A DNA stretch of 64,000 nucleotides from Pyxidicoccus xibeiensis (lineage in GTDB: Bacteria; Myxococcota; Myxococcia; Myxococcales; Myxococcaceae). Shown one piece after another: positions 33,153-42,064 of the stretch. The notes beneath the pieces are model-generated. The model was not told the DNA's origin, did no database searches, and worked only from the letters and a program-made list of their open reading frames with translations. Within the stretch, counting starts at the first letter, position 1; each line of letters starts with the position of its first letter. The position numbers and the translations under genes were made by a program. The stretch covers positions 992,001-1,056,000 of the forward strand of contig NZ_JAJVKV010000001.1 in assembly GCF_024198175.1 (NCBI RefSeq), given 5' to 3'.

Positions 33153-34805
33153 TCACGGCACCGTCCCACAGAGCCCCAGCTCGGCGAGCCCCGGCGGCAC
33201 CTTCCCGCCCTCCCCCGCCGCGCAGTAGGGCGCCACCAGGGTTCGCGCCTCCTCCGTGCGCTCCTGCTCCACCAGCACGCGCCCCAGCTCCGTGTGTAGG
33301 ACGAGCGGAAGCTCCGTGCCCTCGAAGAAGTGCTCCAGGATGCGCTGCTCCGACAGCGCGGTGCGCAGCTCGCGCTCCGCTCCCGGCAGGTCCTGCGCGT
33401 CCATCATCACCATGGCCTGGAACAAGTGCGTCCGAGGGTCACGCGGGTAGCGCTCCATCAGCTCCTGCACCTGCTTCATCCCATCCTCATGGGTCTTCGG
33501 CAGGGCCTCGTTGGGAATCAGCTCCAGTTGCAGCCTGGAGTCCTGCCAGGAGTCGTGCGCGAACCCCACGCTCACAATCAACGCCACCGCCGACAGCACG
33601 CTCACCGCCCCCACCGGCCGCGTCGCGGGCGGAATCGCTTCACTCCGGGGCCACACGCGCGCGAGCAGCAGGCCCACCGCGCCGCCAGCCAGTGCTCCAC
33701 CCAGGTGCGCCGCGAAGTCGATCTCCGCGCCCGTGCGGGACATCCCAATCGGAATCAGCGAGGGCACCAGCAGCTGCACCGACAGCATCTGCAGCTGCGT
33801 CCGCTCCGGCCCCGGAGGCACCCGCCGGCTCAGCGCCAGCAGCGCGCCCAGCAACCCCATCAGTACCCCCGACGCCCCCACCGACACCACCGTGTCGGCG
33901 TTGATGAGCATCGACAGCGCCCCACCGCCCAGCGCCCCCACCAGGAGCAGCAGCCCCGTCCACGCGCGCCCCACCATCCCCTCCACCGTCGCCATCACGA
34001 ACCACAGCAAGAACCCGTTGAGCACCAGGTGGAACACGTCGCCGTGCAGCAGCGGCGCCATCAGCAGGCGCCACCACTGCCCCGCCTCCAACACCAGCCC
34101 CGAGTTCACCCCGCCCATCGCCACCAGCGTCCGCACGCCCGGCGCGAGCGGGCCGGCTCCGCCCTCGCCCACGGCGAAGACGTGCTCCGCCGCGAAGCCC
34201 AGCGCCACCGCCGCCAGCAGCAGGGACGTGAGCACCGGCTTGCGCTCCGGGGGCTCCACCAGCGGCTCCTCCTCCCGGATGACTCGCGGCTCCGACAGCA
34301 CCCGCCGCACGTAACGGGCCGACACCTTCGCGCGTCGCCACGTATTGGCCCACACCTCGCCCGTGGCCACGTCCACGTGCATCGCGTGCAGGTGCACCTT
34401 GTGGAACACACCCAGGCGCAGCGACTCCAGCCGCTTGCGGTCCTCCTCCGTGGCGGGCGCCCGGCCCACCTCGAGGACCTGAAGCCCCAGCGGCAGCTTC
34501 GTCCCGGTCACCGAGCCCGTGTACTTCAGGCACGCCTTGCCGATGCGCTCCAGCGCCGCCACGTCCAGCCCGAAGCGCCGTGCCCCGTCGCGCTCGCGGT
34601 CCACCAGGCACACGATGACGGCCGACATCCCGTCCGAGTACGTGAGCACCGCGTCCGACGCTTCGAGCAGCTCGGCGGCCTCGGGAAACGTCCCCGGCGT
34701 GAAGCCCTGCTCGGCCTCCAGCCGCCGCGCGAGGTGGGCGGCGAAGGACTCTCCCTCCACAGGCACCTCGGGCGAGGGAGGCTCGGACGGCTGCGGCGTG
34801 GACAT
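33153..34805 (-). CDS. rhomboid-family intramembrane serine protease with extra domains
   Basis: 550 residues. A cytosolic N-terminal domain of about 210 residues precedes the rhomboid core of six or seven helices: HGDVFHLVLNGFLLWFV, the nucleophile Ser in VGASGVLMGLLG (GxSG), and the catalytic His in DFAAHLGGALAGG. After the membrane part, TPR-like helices (VQELMERYPRDPRTHLFQAM) form the C-terminus. Both catalytic residues are present, so it should cleave membrane proteins. I chose the ATG at 34805 (MSTPQPSEPP); the frame stays open upstream. Confidence 0.9.
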   Translation of the reverse strand: MSTPQPSEPPSPEVPVEGESFAAHLARRLEAEQGFTPGTFPEAAELLEASDAVLTYSDGMSAVIVCLVDRERDGARRFGLDVAALERIGKACLKYTGSVTGTKLPLGLQVLEVGRAPATEEDRKRLESLRLGVFHKVHLHAMHVDVATGEVWANTWRRAKVSARYVRRVLSEPRVIREEEPLVEPPERKPVLTSLLLAAVALGFAAEHVFAVGEGGAGPLAPGVRTLVAMGGVNSGLVLEAGQWWRLLMAPLLHGDVFHLVLNGFLLWFVMATVEGMVGRAWTGLLLLVGALGGGALSMLINADTVVSVGASGVLMGLLGALLALSRRVPPGPERTQLQMLSVQLLVPSLIPIGMSRTGAEIDFAAHLGGALAGGAVGLLLARVWPRSEAIPPATRPVGAVSVLSAVALIVSVGFAHDSWQDSRLQLELIPNEALPKTHEDGMKQVQELMERYPRDPRTHLFQAMVMMDAQDLPGAERELRTALSEQRILEHFFEGTELPLVLHTELGRVLVEQERTEEARTLVAPYCAAGEGGKVPPGLAELGLCGTVP

Positions 34806-34983
34806 CGGCACTTCCCTCGGGATGGGCGACTTCCCGCGAAGCCTGCCCGAAGCCCGGAGGCCCACGCCAGCCACCCCACCCGCGCGCCACCCATCCCGAC
34901 CATGGACCGCTCATGGAGTATCCACGGAGCCCGCGCTCCCGGTGCGTACCGTCCTCCCCGTACCCCTCTACCGGGAGCCGTCC

Positions 34984-35913
34984 ATGACTCGCACACCCCT
35001 CCTCGCCTCGCTGGTCGTCCTTACCCTCCTCGCTGGCTGCGCCACCTCCTCCGGCGCGGCTGACACCGCCACCGCCACCGCCGCCGCCCCGGCCGCCTTC
35101 CGCGTGGAGCGCTCCGGCAAGGGGCGCCCGCTGGTGTTCATCCCCGGCCTCGCCTCCTCAGGCGAGGTGTGGCGCGAGACGGTGGAGCACCTGCGCGGCC
35201 AGTACGACTGCCACGTCCTGACGCTGGCCGGCTTCGCGGGCCAGCCCGCGGTCCCCGCGCCCTTCCTCGCCACCCAGCGCCGCGCCGTGGCGGACTACCT
35301 CCGAGCGCATGGCCTGGAGAAGCCCATCCTCGTCGGCCATAGCCTGGGCGGCGTGCTGGCGCTCGCGGTGGCCGCGGACGCGCCGGAGCTCGTGGGCGGC
35401 GTGGTGGTGGTGGACAGCCTCCCCTTCCTCCCCGCCGCCATGGACCCGGGCGCCACGCCCGACAGCATCCGCACCCGCGCGGAGGAGGTGCGCACGCTCA
35501 TGCGCATGCAGACGGTGGAGCAGCGCAACCTCCAGTCCCGCATGGTGCTTCGCAGCTACATCTCGGATGAGTCCCGGGTGGACGTCGCGGCCCGGTGGGG
35601 CGCGGACTCCGACCCCGAGACGGTGAGCCTGGCCGTCTACGAGCTGATGACCACCGACCTGCGCCCCGAGCTGGCGCGCATCGCCGCGCCCACCCTCGTG
35701 CTCGGCTCCTGGGTGGCCATGAAGGGCCGCGTCCCCAAGGAGGCCGTGGAGGCCGTCTACAAGGGCCAGTACGCGGCGCTCCCCAAGGCCCGCGTCACCA
35801 TGAATGACACCGCCCGGCACTTCATCATGTGGGACGACCCGGAGGGCTTCTACCGGGAGCTCGACGGCTTCCTCGGCACCCACGCGTCCGTCGCCCGGGT
35901 GGAGCCCCGCTGA
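34984..35913 (+). CDS. alpha/beta-hydrolase lipoprotein
   Basis: 309 residues with a lipoprotein signal (LLAGC, Cys19) and an Ala/Thr-rich linker. The alpha/beta hydrolase fold is complete: strand and oxyanion region FIPGLASSGEVW, nucleophile elbow VGHSLGGVL, an acid in the later strand region (VLGSWV area), and the His in TARHFIMWDDPEGF. So it is a surface- or periplasm-anchored esterase or peptidase-like enzyme; the substrate is not evident. It is divergent from the rhomboid gene, 178 nt apart. Confidence 0.9.
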   Translation: MTRTPLLASLVVLTLLAGCATSSGAADTATATAAAPAAFRVERSGKGRPLVFIPGLASSGEVWRETVEHLRGQYDCHVLTLAGFAGQPAVPAPFLATQRRAVADYLRAHGLEKPILVGHSLGGVLALAVAADAPELVGGVVVVDSLPFLPAAMDPGATPDSIRTRAEEVRTLMRMQTVEQRNLQSRMVLRSYISDESRVDVAARWGADSDPETVSLAVYELMTTDLRPELARIAAPTLVLGSWVAMKGRVPKEAVEAVYKGQYAALPKARVTMNDTARHFIMWDDPEGFYRELDGFLGTHASVARVEPR

Positions 35914-35953
35914 CGGGTGTGATGGACTCCCCCTCTTGCTGGAGCCATCTGCC

Positions 35954-36991
35954 ATGAAGTCTTCGCGCGCCTGGGTGTACGCGGCCTGCCAGCTCGGTGG
36001 CTGGGGTCTCTACGCCGGCCTCAACACCGTGCTGGCATGGAAGGCCTGGTCGACTCCGCTCGGGTGGGTGCTCGTGTCCCTGTCCGCCCTGGCCCTCACC
36101 CACGTGGCGCGCGCGCAGCTGTCCCTCCGCGACTGGGCGCGGCTGCCCCTGCCCACCCTGAGCGTGCGCGTGCTGGCCACGGCCGTGATGCTCGGGGTGG
36201 TGCAGTGCGTGCCGGCCTTCCTGGTGGGCGTGTACGTGGCGCGCGTGTACACGCTCGAGCAGGCGAGGGTGCTCGGCTTCGTGATGAGCGCCTTCGTCTG
36301 GTCGCTGATGATGCTGCTGTGGCTGCTCATCTACTTCGTCGTCCACGCCGTGGAGCACGCGCGCCACGCGGAGCTGGAGCGCTGGAAGCTGGAGGCGGCG
36401 GTCCAGGCCGCAGAGCTGCGCTTCCTCAAGGCACAGCTCCAGCCGCACTTCCTCTTCAACTGCCTCAACAGCGTGCGCGCCCTCATCTCCGAGGACCCCG
36501 CCCGCGCGCAGGAGGTCGTCACGCGCCTGTCCTCGCTGCTGCGCTACGCGCTCGCCGCCCGGGAACCGGAGACGGTGCCCCTGGAGCGCGAGCTGCAGGT
36601 GGTGCGCGACTACCTGGGCCTCGAAGGCGTGCGCCTGGAGGAGCGGCTGCGCGTGCGCGAGGACGTGGAGCCCGCCGCCCTCTGCGTGCCCGTGCCAGCC
36701 ATGCTGGTGCAGACGCTGGTGGAGAACGCCATCAAGCACGGCGTGGGGCTCACCCCCGAGGGCGGTGAGGTCGCCGTCTCCGCGCGGGTGCACGGCGGCA
36801 CGCTCCTGCTCGAGGTCGCCAACACCGCCGCGCCCCTGCCCCACGCCACGCGCCCCGAAGGCAGCGGCGTGGGGCTCCACAACGCGAGCGAGCGGCTGCG
36901 CCTGTTGTGCGGCGCGGGCGCGTCCCTGCAGCTGGACCAGACCCAGGCCGCGCGGACCACCGCGCGCGTCCGCATCCCCCTGCCCTCATGA
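35954..36991 (+). CDS. LytS/YehU-type sensor histidine kinase
   Basis: 345 residues with four membrane helices in the first 135 residues, then the His_kinase domain of the LytS/YpdA group: FLKAQLQPHFLFNCLNSVRAL with the phosphoacceptor His (PHFLFN), followed by the HATPase domain with VENAIKHGVG as N box and GSGVGLHNASERL as G box. It overlaps the LytTR response regulator gene by 4 nt (ATGA), so they are a two-component pair. The stimulus is unknown. Confidence 0.93.
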   Translation: MKSSRAWVYAACQLGGWGLYAGLNTVLAWKAWSTPLGWVLVSLSALALTHVARAQLSLRDWARLPLPTLSVRVLATAVMLGVVQCVPAFLVGVYVARVYTLEQARVLGFVMSAFVWSLMMLLWLLIYFVVHAVEHARHAELERWKLEAAVQAAELRFLKAQLQPHFLFNCLNSVRALISEDPARAQEVVTRLSSLLRYALAAREPETVPLERELQVVRDYLGLEGVRLEERLRVREDVEPAALCVPVPAMLVQTLVENAIKHGVGLTPEGGEVAVSARVHGGTLLLEVANTAAPLPHATRPEGSGVGLHNASERLRLLCGAGASLQLDQTQAARTTARVRIPLPS

Positions 36992-37707
36992 GAGTCCTCA
37001 TCGCAGATGACGAGCGACTGGCCCGCGCCGAGCTGCGCCGGCTGCTGGCCGCCTTCCCCGACGTGGAAGTCGTGGGCGAGGCCACCCACGTGGACGAGAC
37101 GTGCCGCCAGGTGGAGGCGCTGTCCCCGGACCTGTTGCTGCTCGACATCCAGATGCCGGGCGGGACGGGCTTCGACGTGCTGGAGCGCCTGGAGGAGCCG
37201 CCGGACGTCGTGTTCACCACCGCGTACGACGAGCACGCCGTGCGCGCCTTCAGCGTCAACGCGCTCGACTACCTCCTCAAGCCGATTGAGGCGCCGCGCC
37301 TCGCCGAGGCCCTGGAGCGCGTGCGCGTGCGGGGACAGGGGGCTCCGGCCTCCACGCCCGCGCAGCCCCCGGGCACACCGCTGGAGCGGGTGTTCGTGCG
37401 GGACGGCGAGCGCTGCTGGCTGGTGCAGCTGTCGCAGGTACCGCTCATCACCTCCGAGGGGAACTACGCGCGGCTGGAGCTGGAGGGCCATCAACCCCTG
37501 CTGCCGCGCTCGCTCAACTACCTGGAGGAGCGGCTGGACTCCGCGCGCTTCTTCCGCGCCAGCCGCCAGCACCTCGTCAACCTGGACTTCATCGAGGCGA
37601 TGGAGCCCGGCCCGAGCGGCACGCTGGTGGTGCGCCTGCGCGGGGGCCGCGAGGTGGAGATGTCGCGCCGGCAGTCCCAGCGCTTCCGCGAGCGGATGAG
37701 CCTTTAG
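36988..37707 (+). CDS. LytTR-family response regulator
   Basis: 239 residues: an N-terminal receiver domain with acidic pair DDE (residues 7-9), phosphoacceptor Asp in LLLLDIQMP, Thr in FTTAYD and Lys in LLKPIE; a linker; then a LytTR DNA-binding domain (LITSEGNYARLELEG, RASRQHLVNLDFIEAMEP). LytTR proteins bind direct repeats upstream of target genes. Coupled to the LytS-type kinase. Ends convergent with a small lipoprotein gene, 4 nt away. Confidence 0.94.
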   Translation: MRVLIADDERLARAELRRLLAAFPDVEVVGEATHVDETCRQVEALSPDLLLLDIQMPGGTGFDVLERLEEPPDVVFTTAYDEHAVRAFSVNALDYLLKPIEAPRLAEALERVRVRGQGAPASTPAQPPGTPLERVFVRDGERCWLVQLSQVPLITSEGNYARLELEGHQPLLPRSLNYLEERLDSARFFRASRQHLVNLDFIEAMEPGPSGTLVVRLRGGREVEMSRRQSQRFRERMSL

Positions 37708-37711
37708 CCAC

Positions 37712-38119
37712 TCAGTTGTTGCGATGGACGGGGCCGCCCTGGCCGGACGTGAGCACCGTGTCCACGGCGGCGACGCCATTGCGGCGGCGCTTCATCGAGC
37801 GCGCCTTCTCGTCCTGCTTCTCGTAGTGCTTCATCAGCGCCACGAGGTGGGCGTCCGCCGTCTGACAGTGCAGCTGCGTCACGTCCTGGTGCCGGCGCCC
37901 CATCTCCTGCCACGTCTGGAGCATGGCCTGGTTGCCCAGGAGCCGCTCCTCGACGGAGTCGAGCACCGTGTCCAGCTCCTCCGCCTCGGCCTCCAGCGCG
38001 GCCAGCCGGGCCTCGTCCTCCGGCGACTGGGAGGACATGCAACCCGTTCCCAGGGACAGCCCCACCGCCGCCACTGCCAGCCCGAGCCACATCCGCCGAA
38101 TCCCCACGTCGCCTCCCAT
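37712..38119 (-). CDS. small coiled-coil lipoprotein
   Basis: 135 residues with a lipoprotein signal (LSLGTGC, Cys27), then a helical, Glu/Leu-rich segment (ARLAALEAEAEELDTVLDSV) likely to form a coiled coil, and a basic end (SMKRRRNGV). The ATG at 38119 follows GGGAGG-like sequence weakly; I prefer it to upstream starts because the signal peptide then has a normal length. Function unknown. Confidence 0.7.
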   Translation of the reverse strand: MGGDVGIRRMWLGLAVAAVGLSLGTGCMSSQSPEDEARLAALEAEAEELDTVLDSVEERLLGNQAMLQTWQEMGRRHQDVTQLHCQTADAHLVALMKHYEKQDEKARSMKRRRNGVAAVDTVLTSGQGGPVHRNN

Positions 38120-38234
38120 GTGTCTCGCGCCGTCAGCCGGCCGCTTGCGCGAGACCCAAACTAGGGAGCCCCCCCTGGAGCGACAACCCGAACAAGCACC
38201 CCGGGCCGTCACTTTTTCAGGAGCAAACGATTCT

Positions 38235-38258
38235 CAACAACCGATTCTCAGGTTGTTT
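38235..38258 (-). terminator. hairpin at the end of the KdsC-type gene
   Basis: On the minus strand CAACC and GGTTG pair around TGAGAATC, overlapping the stop codon; the sequence GAGAATCG is repeated 14 nt further on and followed by TTTG. A possible weak terminator for the phosphatase gene. Confidence 0.35.
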
Positions 38259-38757
38259 GACGATGGCGGAGGATGAACTCACAAACCTCGCGGGCGGCGC
38301 CGAAGCCCGCGGGCTTCTGTGCGACGTAGTGCACCTGGGAGCGCACCTCGTCGGGGGACTCGGGCGGGGCGGCGGAGAAGCCCACGGCCTTGAGCAGCGG
38401 CAGGTCCACCACCTCGTCGCCCATGTAGCCACACCGGTCCGCGGACACGTTCAGCAGCGCGAGCAGCTTCTCGAAGTGCGCCACCTTGTCCTGGCTGCCG
38501 AAGTGCACGTGCTTGAGGCCCAGCGACTGCATCCGCATCTGCGCGGACAGGCTGTCGCCGCCGGAGATGGCGGCCACCTCGATGCCGACCTCCTGCAGGC
38601 GCTTGATGCCCATGCCGTCGCGCACGCTGTACATCTGCGTCCACCCGGAGTTGGGCACCCAGAAGATGCGGCCGTCGGTGAGCGTGCCGTCGATGTCGAA
38701 AATCATCACCGACAGGCGGCTGACCCGGGCCTTGAGCGAATCGATGTCCTGGTTCAT
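38248..38757 (-). CDS. kdsC: KdsC-type HAD phosphatase
   Basis: 169 residues. HAD motif I is MIFDIDGTLTDGRIFW, motif II is AAISGGDS, and the GYMGDEVVDLPLLKAVG motif near the end holds the Mg2+ Asp pair. Length and motifs fit 3-deoxy-D-manno-octulosonate 8-phosphate phosphatase, a tetramer of the lipopolysaccharide Kdo pathway; related N-acylneuraminate 9-phosphatases look alike, so the exact substrate is not certain. The ATG at 38757 lies 11 nt after the preceding gene, so they are co-transcribed. Confidence 0.82.
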   Translation of the reverse strand: MNQDIDSLKARVSRLSVMIFDIDGTLTDGRIFWVPNSGWTQMYSVRDGMGIKRLQEVGIEVAAISGGDSLSAQMRMQSLGLKHVHFGSQDKVAHFEKLLALLNVSADRCGYMGDEVVDLPLLKAVGFSAAPPESPDEVRSQVHYVAQKPAGFGAAREVCEFILRHRQTT

Positions 38758-38767
38758 CGCGGGGCGC

Positions 38768-39928
38768 CTACTTCGGCACGGCCTTGAGCGAGGCCTTGCC
38801 GTCTTTGATGACCACCTTGAACTCGACGGCCTTGGCGTTGTGCTGCTTGAGCAGCTCCGGCACCTGCTTGCGCAGCGTGGCCGCCACCGACTCGAAGGAC
38901 AGCTTGGAGGTGTCCTCCGCGCAGCGGCGCTTCGCGGTGACGTACGCGTCGTAGACGGCGCGCAGCTTGTCGTCGGACATGCCGCCGGAGCCGCTCGCCA
39001 CCGGAGGCCGGGGCGCGGCCGCACCGGGCGGCGTGCTGACGGGCCGGGCCGCCGCGGCACCGGGTGGCGTGGTGACGGGCCGGGCCGCGGCGCCGGGCGG
39101 AGGCGTGGTGGCGGGCCGGGCCGCCGCCATGCCCGGAGGCACCGACGCGGGAGCGCCGCGCGGAGGCGTGCCCGCCAGGGCCGGCGTCACCGTGGGCATC
39201 CCCCTGGGAGGCGTGCCCGCCAGGGGCGCCACCGAGGGGATGCCGGACACGGGCGCCACGGTGGGCGTGCCCCGGAAGGGCGTGGCCGAGGGGATGGGAG
39301 GCGTCAGCGGCGCGATGCCGGGCGCCACCGCCGGCACCCCGGACACGGGCGCCACGGTGGGCGTGCCCCGGAAGGGCGTGGCCCCCGCGACGGCGGCGGG
39401 CGCCACCTGCGGCTCGTTGGCGGGACGGGGGCGGAGAATCTCCTCCACCTCCTCGAACTCCATGTCGGAGATGTCCTCCGGCAGCTCCACCACGCCCTTC
39501 TGGGCGTCCTTGCCGGACGCGGGCGCCTTGCGGCTCTCCGCGCGGCGGCGGGCCTTGAAGAGGTCCCGCTTGTACGTGCCGGCCTCAATCTCCTGCAGCG
39601 TGCGCGTCCACAGCCGCTCGTACGTGAGGTACTTGTTGTGGACGCTCGCCACGCGGAACTTCGCGGCGGTGCTGCGGATGAAGGCCGTCTTCAGCTTGAG
39701 GATGCGCTTCTTGAAGTCCGCGTGGGCCAGCGTGGGCGCGTGGCGCTCGTTGCCCAGGAAGTACTGCTCGAAGGCGTTGCGCAGGGAGGCCAGCTCCCCC
39801 TCCAGCGCCTCGCACTCCTGGAGGACGTGCTCACTGGAGCTGGTGTCCACCGGACTCTTTCCAGAGAAGCTCTTCTGGCTGGAGGAGCTCTTCGAGACGG
39901 AGGACTGTCGGGCGTCGGGAGGCGGCAT
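38768..39928 (-). CDS. hypothetical protein with Pro/Ala repeat linker
   Basis: 386 residues, no signal or membrane helix. Two conserved-looking ends are joined by a long low-complexity linker (about residues 170-300) made of GATPFRGTPTVAPVSG and GTPPRGxPxV-type repeats. The N-terminal part (ALEGELASLRNAFEQYFLG, FRVASVHNKYLTYERLWTR) and the C-terminal part (YDAYVTAKRRCAEDTSKLS, EFKVVIKDGKASLKAVPK) are helical and could be the two halves of a myxobacterial family of MXAN_5187 type, a memory-based guess I cannot check. Lies between lgt and the KdsC-type gene, all on the minus strand. Confidence 0.65.
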   Translation of the reverse strand: MPPPDARQSSVSKSSSSQKSFSGKSPVDTSSSEHVLQECEALEGELASLRNAFEQYFLGNERHAPTLAHADFKKRILKLKTAFIRSTAAKFRVASVHNKYLTYERLWTRTLQEIEAGTYKRDLFKARRRAESRKAPASGKDAQKGVVELPEDISDMEFEEVEEILRPRPANEPQVAPAAVAGATPFRGTPTVAPVSGVPAVAPGIAPLTPPIPSATPFRGTPTVAPVSGIPSVAPLAGTPPRGMPTVTPALAGTPPRGAPASVPPGMAAARPATTPPPGAAARPVTTPPGAAAARPVSTPPGAAAPRPPVASGSGGMSDDKLRAVYDAYVTAKRRCAEDTSKLSFESVAATLRKQVPELLKQHNAKAVEFKVVIKDGKASLKAVPK

Positions 39929-39969
39929 GACTCCTCAGAGTGTCCCCAAGAGGGGTTCGCGGATCAACC

Positions 39970-41277
39970 TCACGCCGCAGAAGGTGTCGGACCGAGGCCG
40001 CCCGCTTCCTCGGTCTCCCGGCGGCGGCCCTTCTGGTACAGCAGCACCGCGCCGAAGGTGAACATGCACAGCGAGATGAACTGGCTGGTGGACATGTTGT
40101 ACCAGGCCTCCAGCGGCACCGACTCCGCCAGCCCCCGGGCCCCCAGCGACTGCAGCAGGCCATGCAGCGTGCCGCGCTCCACATCTCCACGGAACAATTC
40201 CACCGTGCTGCGAAGCACCGCGTAGGCCATCAGCCAGAGGGCGAAAATCTGCCCGTGGAACCGGCGGAAGCGCCGGGCGTACAGCAGCCCCACGAAGAGC
40301 ACCAGCTGGCCCACGGACTCGAAGAGCTGGGTGGGATAGACGCCCAGGGTGTGGCCCTGCTGGACCACCCAGTCGGAGATGCGCACCGCGCCGGGCCCGG
40401 CCTGGTGGAGGATTTCGCCGGTGGCCTCCACCACGTAGCGGGTGTCCTCCGCCTGCGAGGAGAACGCCAGGCTGGAGGTGTTGCCCAGCCGGCCGAACAA
40501 GTCCTGAGCCGTGCCCGCCCCGGGGAAGTGCACCGCGGTGGACGCATGGGCGGGCGCCACGTCCCCCCAGCAGCAGCCCGCGCTGAAGCAGCCCAGGCGG
40601 CCCAGGCACTGGCCCAGCGACACGGTGGGGATGCACACGTCCGCCAGCCGCAGGAAGTCCATGCCGTGGGCGCGCGCGAAGACATAGGCCGCCACCGCCG
40701 CGCCGATGAGGCCTCCGTAGAACACGAGGCCGCCGCCCAGCGAGAAGACCTGCGTCCAGTCGCGCGCGTAGTCCTTCCAGTTCACCAGCACGAAGAGCAG
40801 CCGGCTGCCGCCGATGCCGCCCACCAGCAGCCAGAAGGTCATGTCCATGACCTGCTCGCGCTTCTTCGGGCCCTCCACGTCCACCCACTGGCCATTCACC
40901 AGCTCCACCTTGCGCCACTCGTCCTGGGCCAGCCGTCCCACCACCGACGCCGCGGTGATGAAGCCGGCGGCCAGCAGCACGCCGTAGGTGTGCAGGGGGA
41001 TGCCCTCGCCCTTCGCGCCCGGGAAGGCGCCGGGCGGCAGCGCGTACTTCAGGCCGTACCAGGCCAGCACCGCGCCGACGCCACCGAAGGCCAGTGCGCG
41101 CAGCAGCTTGTCCGTGGTGGTGGGCTCGGCCCGCACGCCCGTCTTCACGTTCAGCTCGCCCACCGCGCCACGCCACCCGTTGAAGGCGATGTAGCCCACG
41201 ACGCCCGCGGCGACCGCGTACAGCAGGAGCTGCGCCCAGAGACTGGTGAAGGTGAGGCGGAAGAGGACGGGGAGCAT
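39970..41277 (-). CDS. lgt: prolipoprotein diacylglyceryl transferase, long form
   Basis: 435 residues, against about 260-300 for most Lgt proteins: the first 95 residues are an added membrane segment plus linker. The core has the LHTYGVLLAAGF motif with the important His, the signature GRLGCFSAGCCWG (a Cys-rich version of the usual GRxGNFxNxE block), and the C-terminal VYPTQLFESVGQL. Lgt adds diacylglycerol to the lipobox Cys of prolipoproteins in the inner membrane, the first step before LspA. Two lspA genes lie directly upstream on the same strand, so this is a lipoprotein-maturation cluster. Confidence 0.92.
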   Translation of the reverse strand: MLPVLFRLTFTSLWAQLLLYAVAAGVVGYIAFNGWRGAVGELNVKTGVRAEPTTTDKLLRALAFGGVGAVLAWYGLKYALPPGAFPGAKGEGIPLHTYGVLLAAGFITAASVVGRLAQDEWRKVELVNGQWVDVEGPKKREQVMDMTFWLLVGGIGGSRLLFVLVNWKDYARDWTQVFSLGGGLVFYGGLIGAAVAAYVFARAHGMDFLRLADVCIPTVSLGQCLGRLGCFSAGCCWGDVAPAHASTAVHFPGAGTAQDLFGRLGNTSSLAFSSQAEDTRYVVEATGEILHQAGPGAVRISDWVVQQGHTLGVYPTQLFESVGQLVLFVGLLYARRFRRFHGQIFALWLMAYAVLRSTVELFRGDVERGTLHGLLQSLGARGLAESVPLEAWYNMSTSQFISLCMFTFGAVLLYQKGRRRETEEAGGLGPTPSAA

Positions 41278-41405
41278 GGAGGACCTGATAAAAGGGGCGG
41301 TGCCGCGCGCAGGCTACCCTCCTGCGCTGGCGGGACAATGCGTGGGAGCGCTCCAGCGCCCGCCCGGCTGCTCCCCGGGCAGGAGAATGGAGGGGACTTT
41401 CCGCG

Positions 41406-42032
41406 CTACGGCTTGGACGCGGCGCCGGCCTTGGAGGGCGCGGAGTCGGGCTTCTCCTTGCGGACGAAGGCGTCCACCAGGAGCATGCCCACGCCGACGC
41501 AGATGGCCGCGTCGGCGATGTTGAAGGAGGGCCACGCGGCCTTGTCGAACCAGTGGGCCTCGAGGAAGTCGATGACGAAGCCCCGGGCCAGCCGGTCGAT
41601 GTAGTTGCCCAGCGCGCCGCCCAGCACCAGCGGCAGGCCCCACAGCGCCCACTTCTCCTCGGGGTCCGAGCCGGACAGCTTCCGGAAGTAGTAGGTGATG
41701 AGGAGCACCGCGCCCAGGCTCACCACGTGGAAGAGCGGCGCGCGCGTCCCCGGCGACAGGTTGCGGAACAGGCCCCACGCCGCGCCCGGGTTCTCCGCGT
41801 AGCGCAGGCGGAAGAAGTTCTCCGACACCTCGATGTGGCGGCGCGGCCGGTAGTGCAGGCCGTCAAAGCCCTGCGGCGGCGGGGCGGAGAACATCGCCCC
41901 CAGGCGCTCCCCGAGGCTCTCCTTGCCCTGCATCTGGGCGGTGAGCTCGCGGACGACGAGGTACTTCGTCCACTGGTCCAGGACGATGACGCCGAAGGTG
42001 ACGGCGAGGAGGATGACGTATTTGCGCGGCAC
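41406..42032 (-). CDS. lspA: signal peptidase II (second copy)
   Basis: 208 residues from a GTG at 42032, longer than Escherichia coli LspA because of a loop insert between helices 1 and 2. Four membrane helices; the catalytic Asp pair is in GGALGNYIDRLARG and FNIADAAICVG. It cleaves diacylglyceryl-modified prolipoproteins in the membrane. It is about half identical by eye with the gene upstream, including the insert that precedes RHIEVSENFFRLRYAENPGA. Myxococcus xanthus also carries several lspA genes, and an extra copy in the antibiotic TA cluster gives resistance to the LspA inhibitor myxovirescin. Confidence 0.94.
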   Translation of the reverse strand: MPRKYVILLAVTFGVIVLDQWTKYLVVRELTAQMQGKESLGERLGAMFSAPPPQGFDGLHYRPRRHIEVSENFFRLRYAENPGAAWGLFRNLSPGTRAPLFHVVSLGAVLLITYYFRKLSGSDPEEKWALWGLPLVLGGALGNYIDRLARGFVIDFLEAHWFDKAAWPSFNIADAAICVGVGMLLVDAFVRKEKPDSAPSKAGAASKP

Positions 42033-42064
42033 GACAGGGGCTTACACCAGCAGGCCCCCACCCG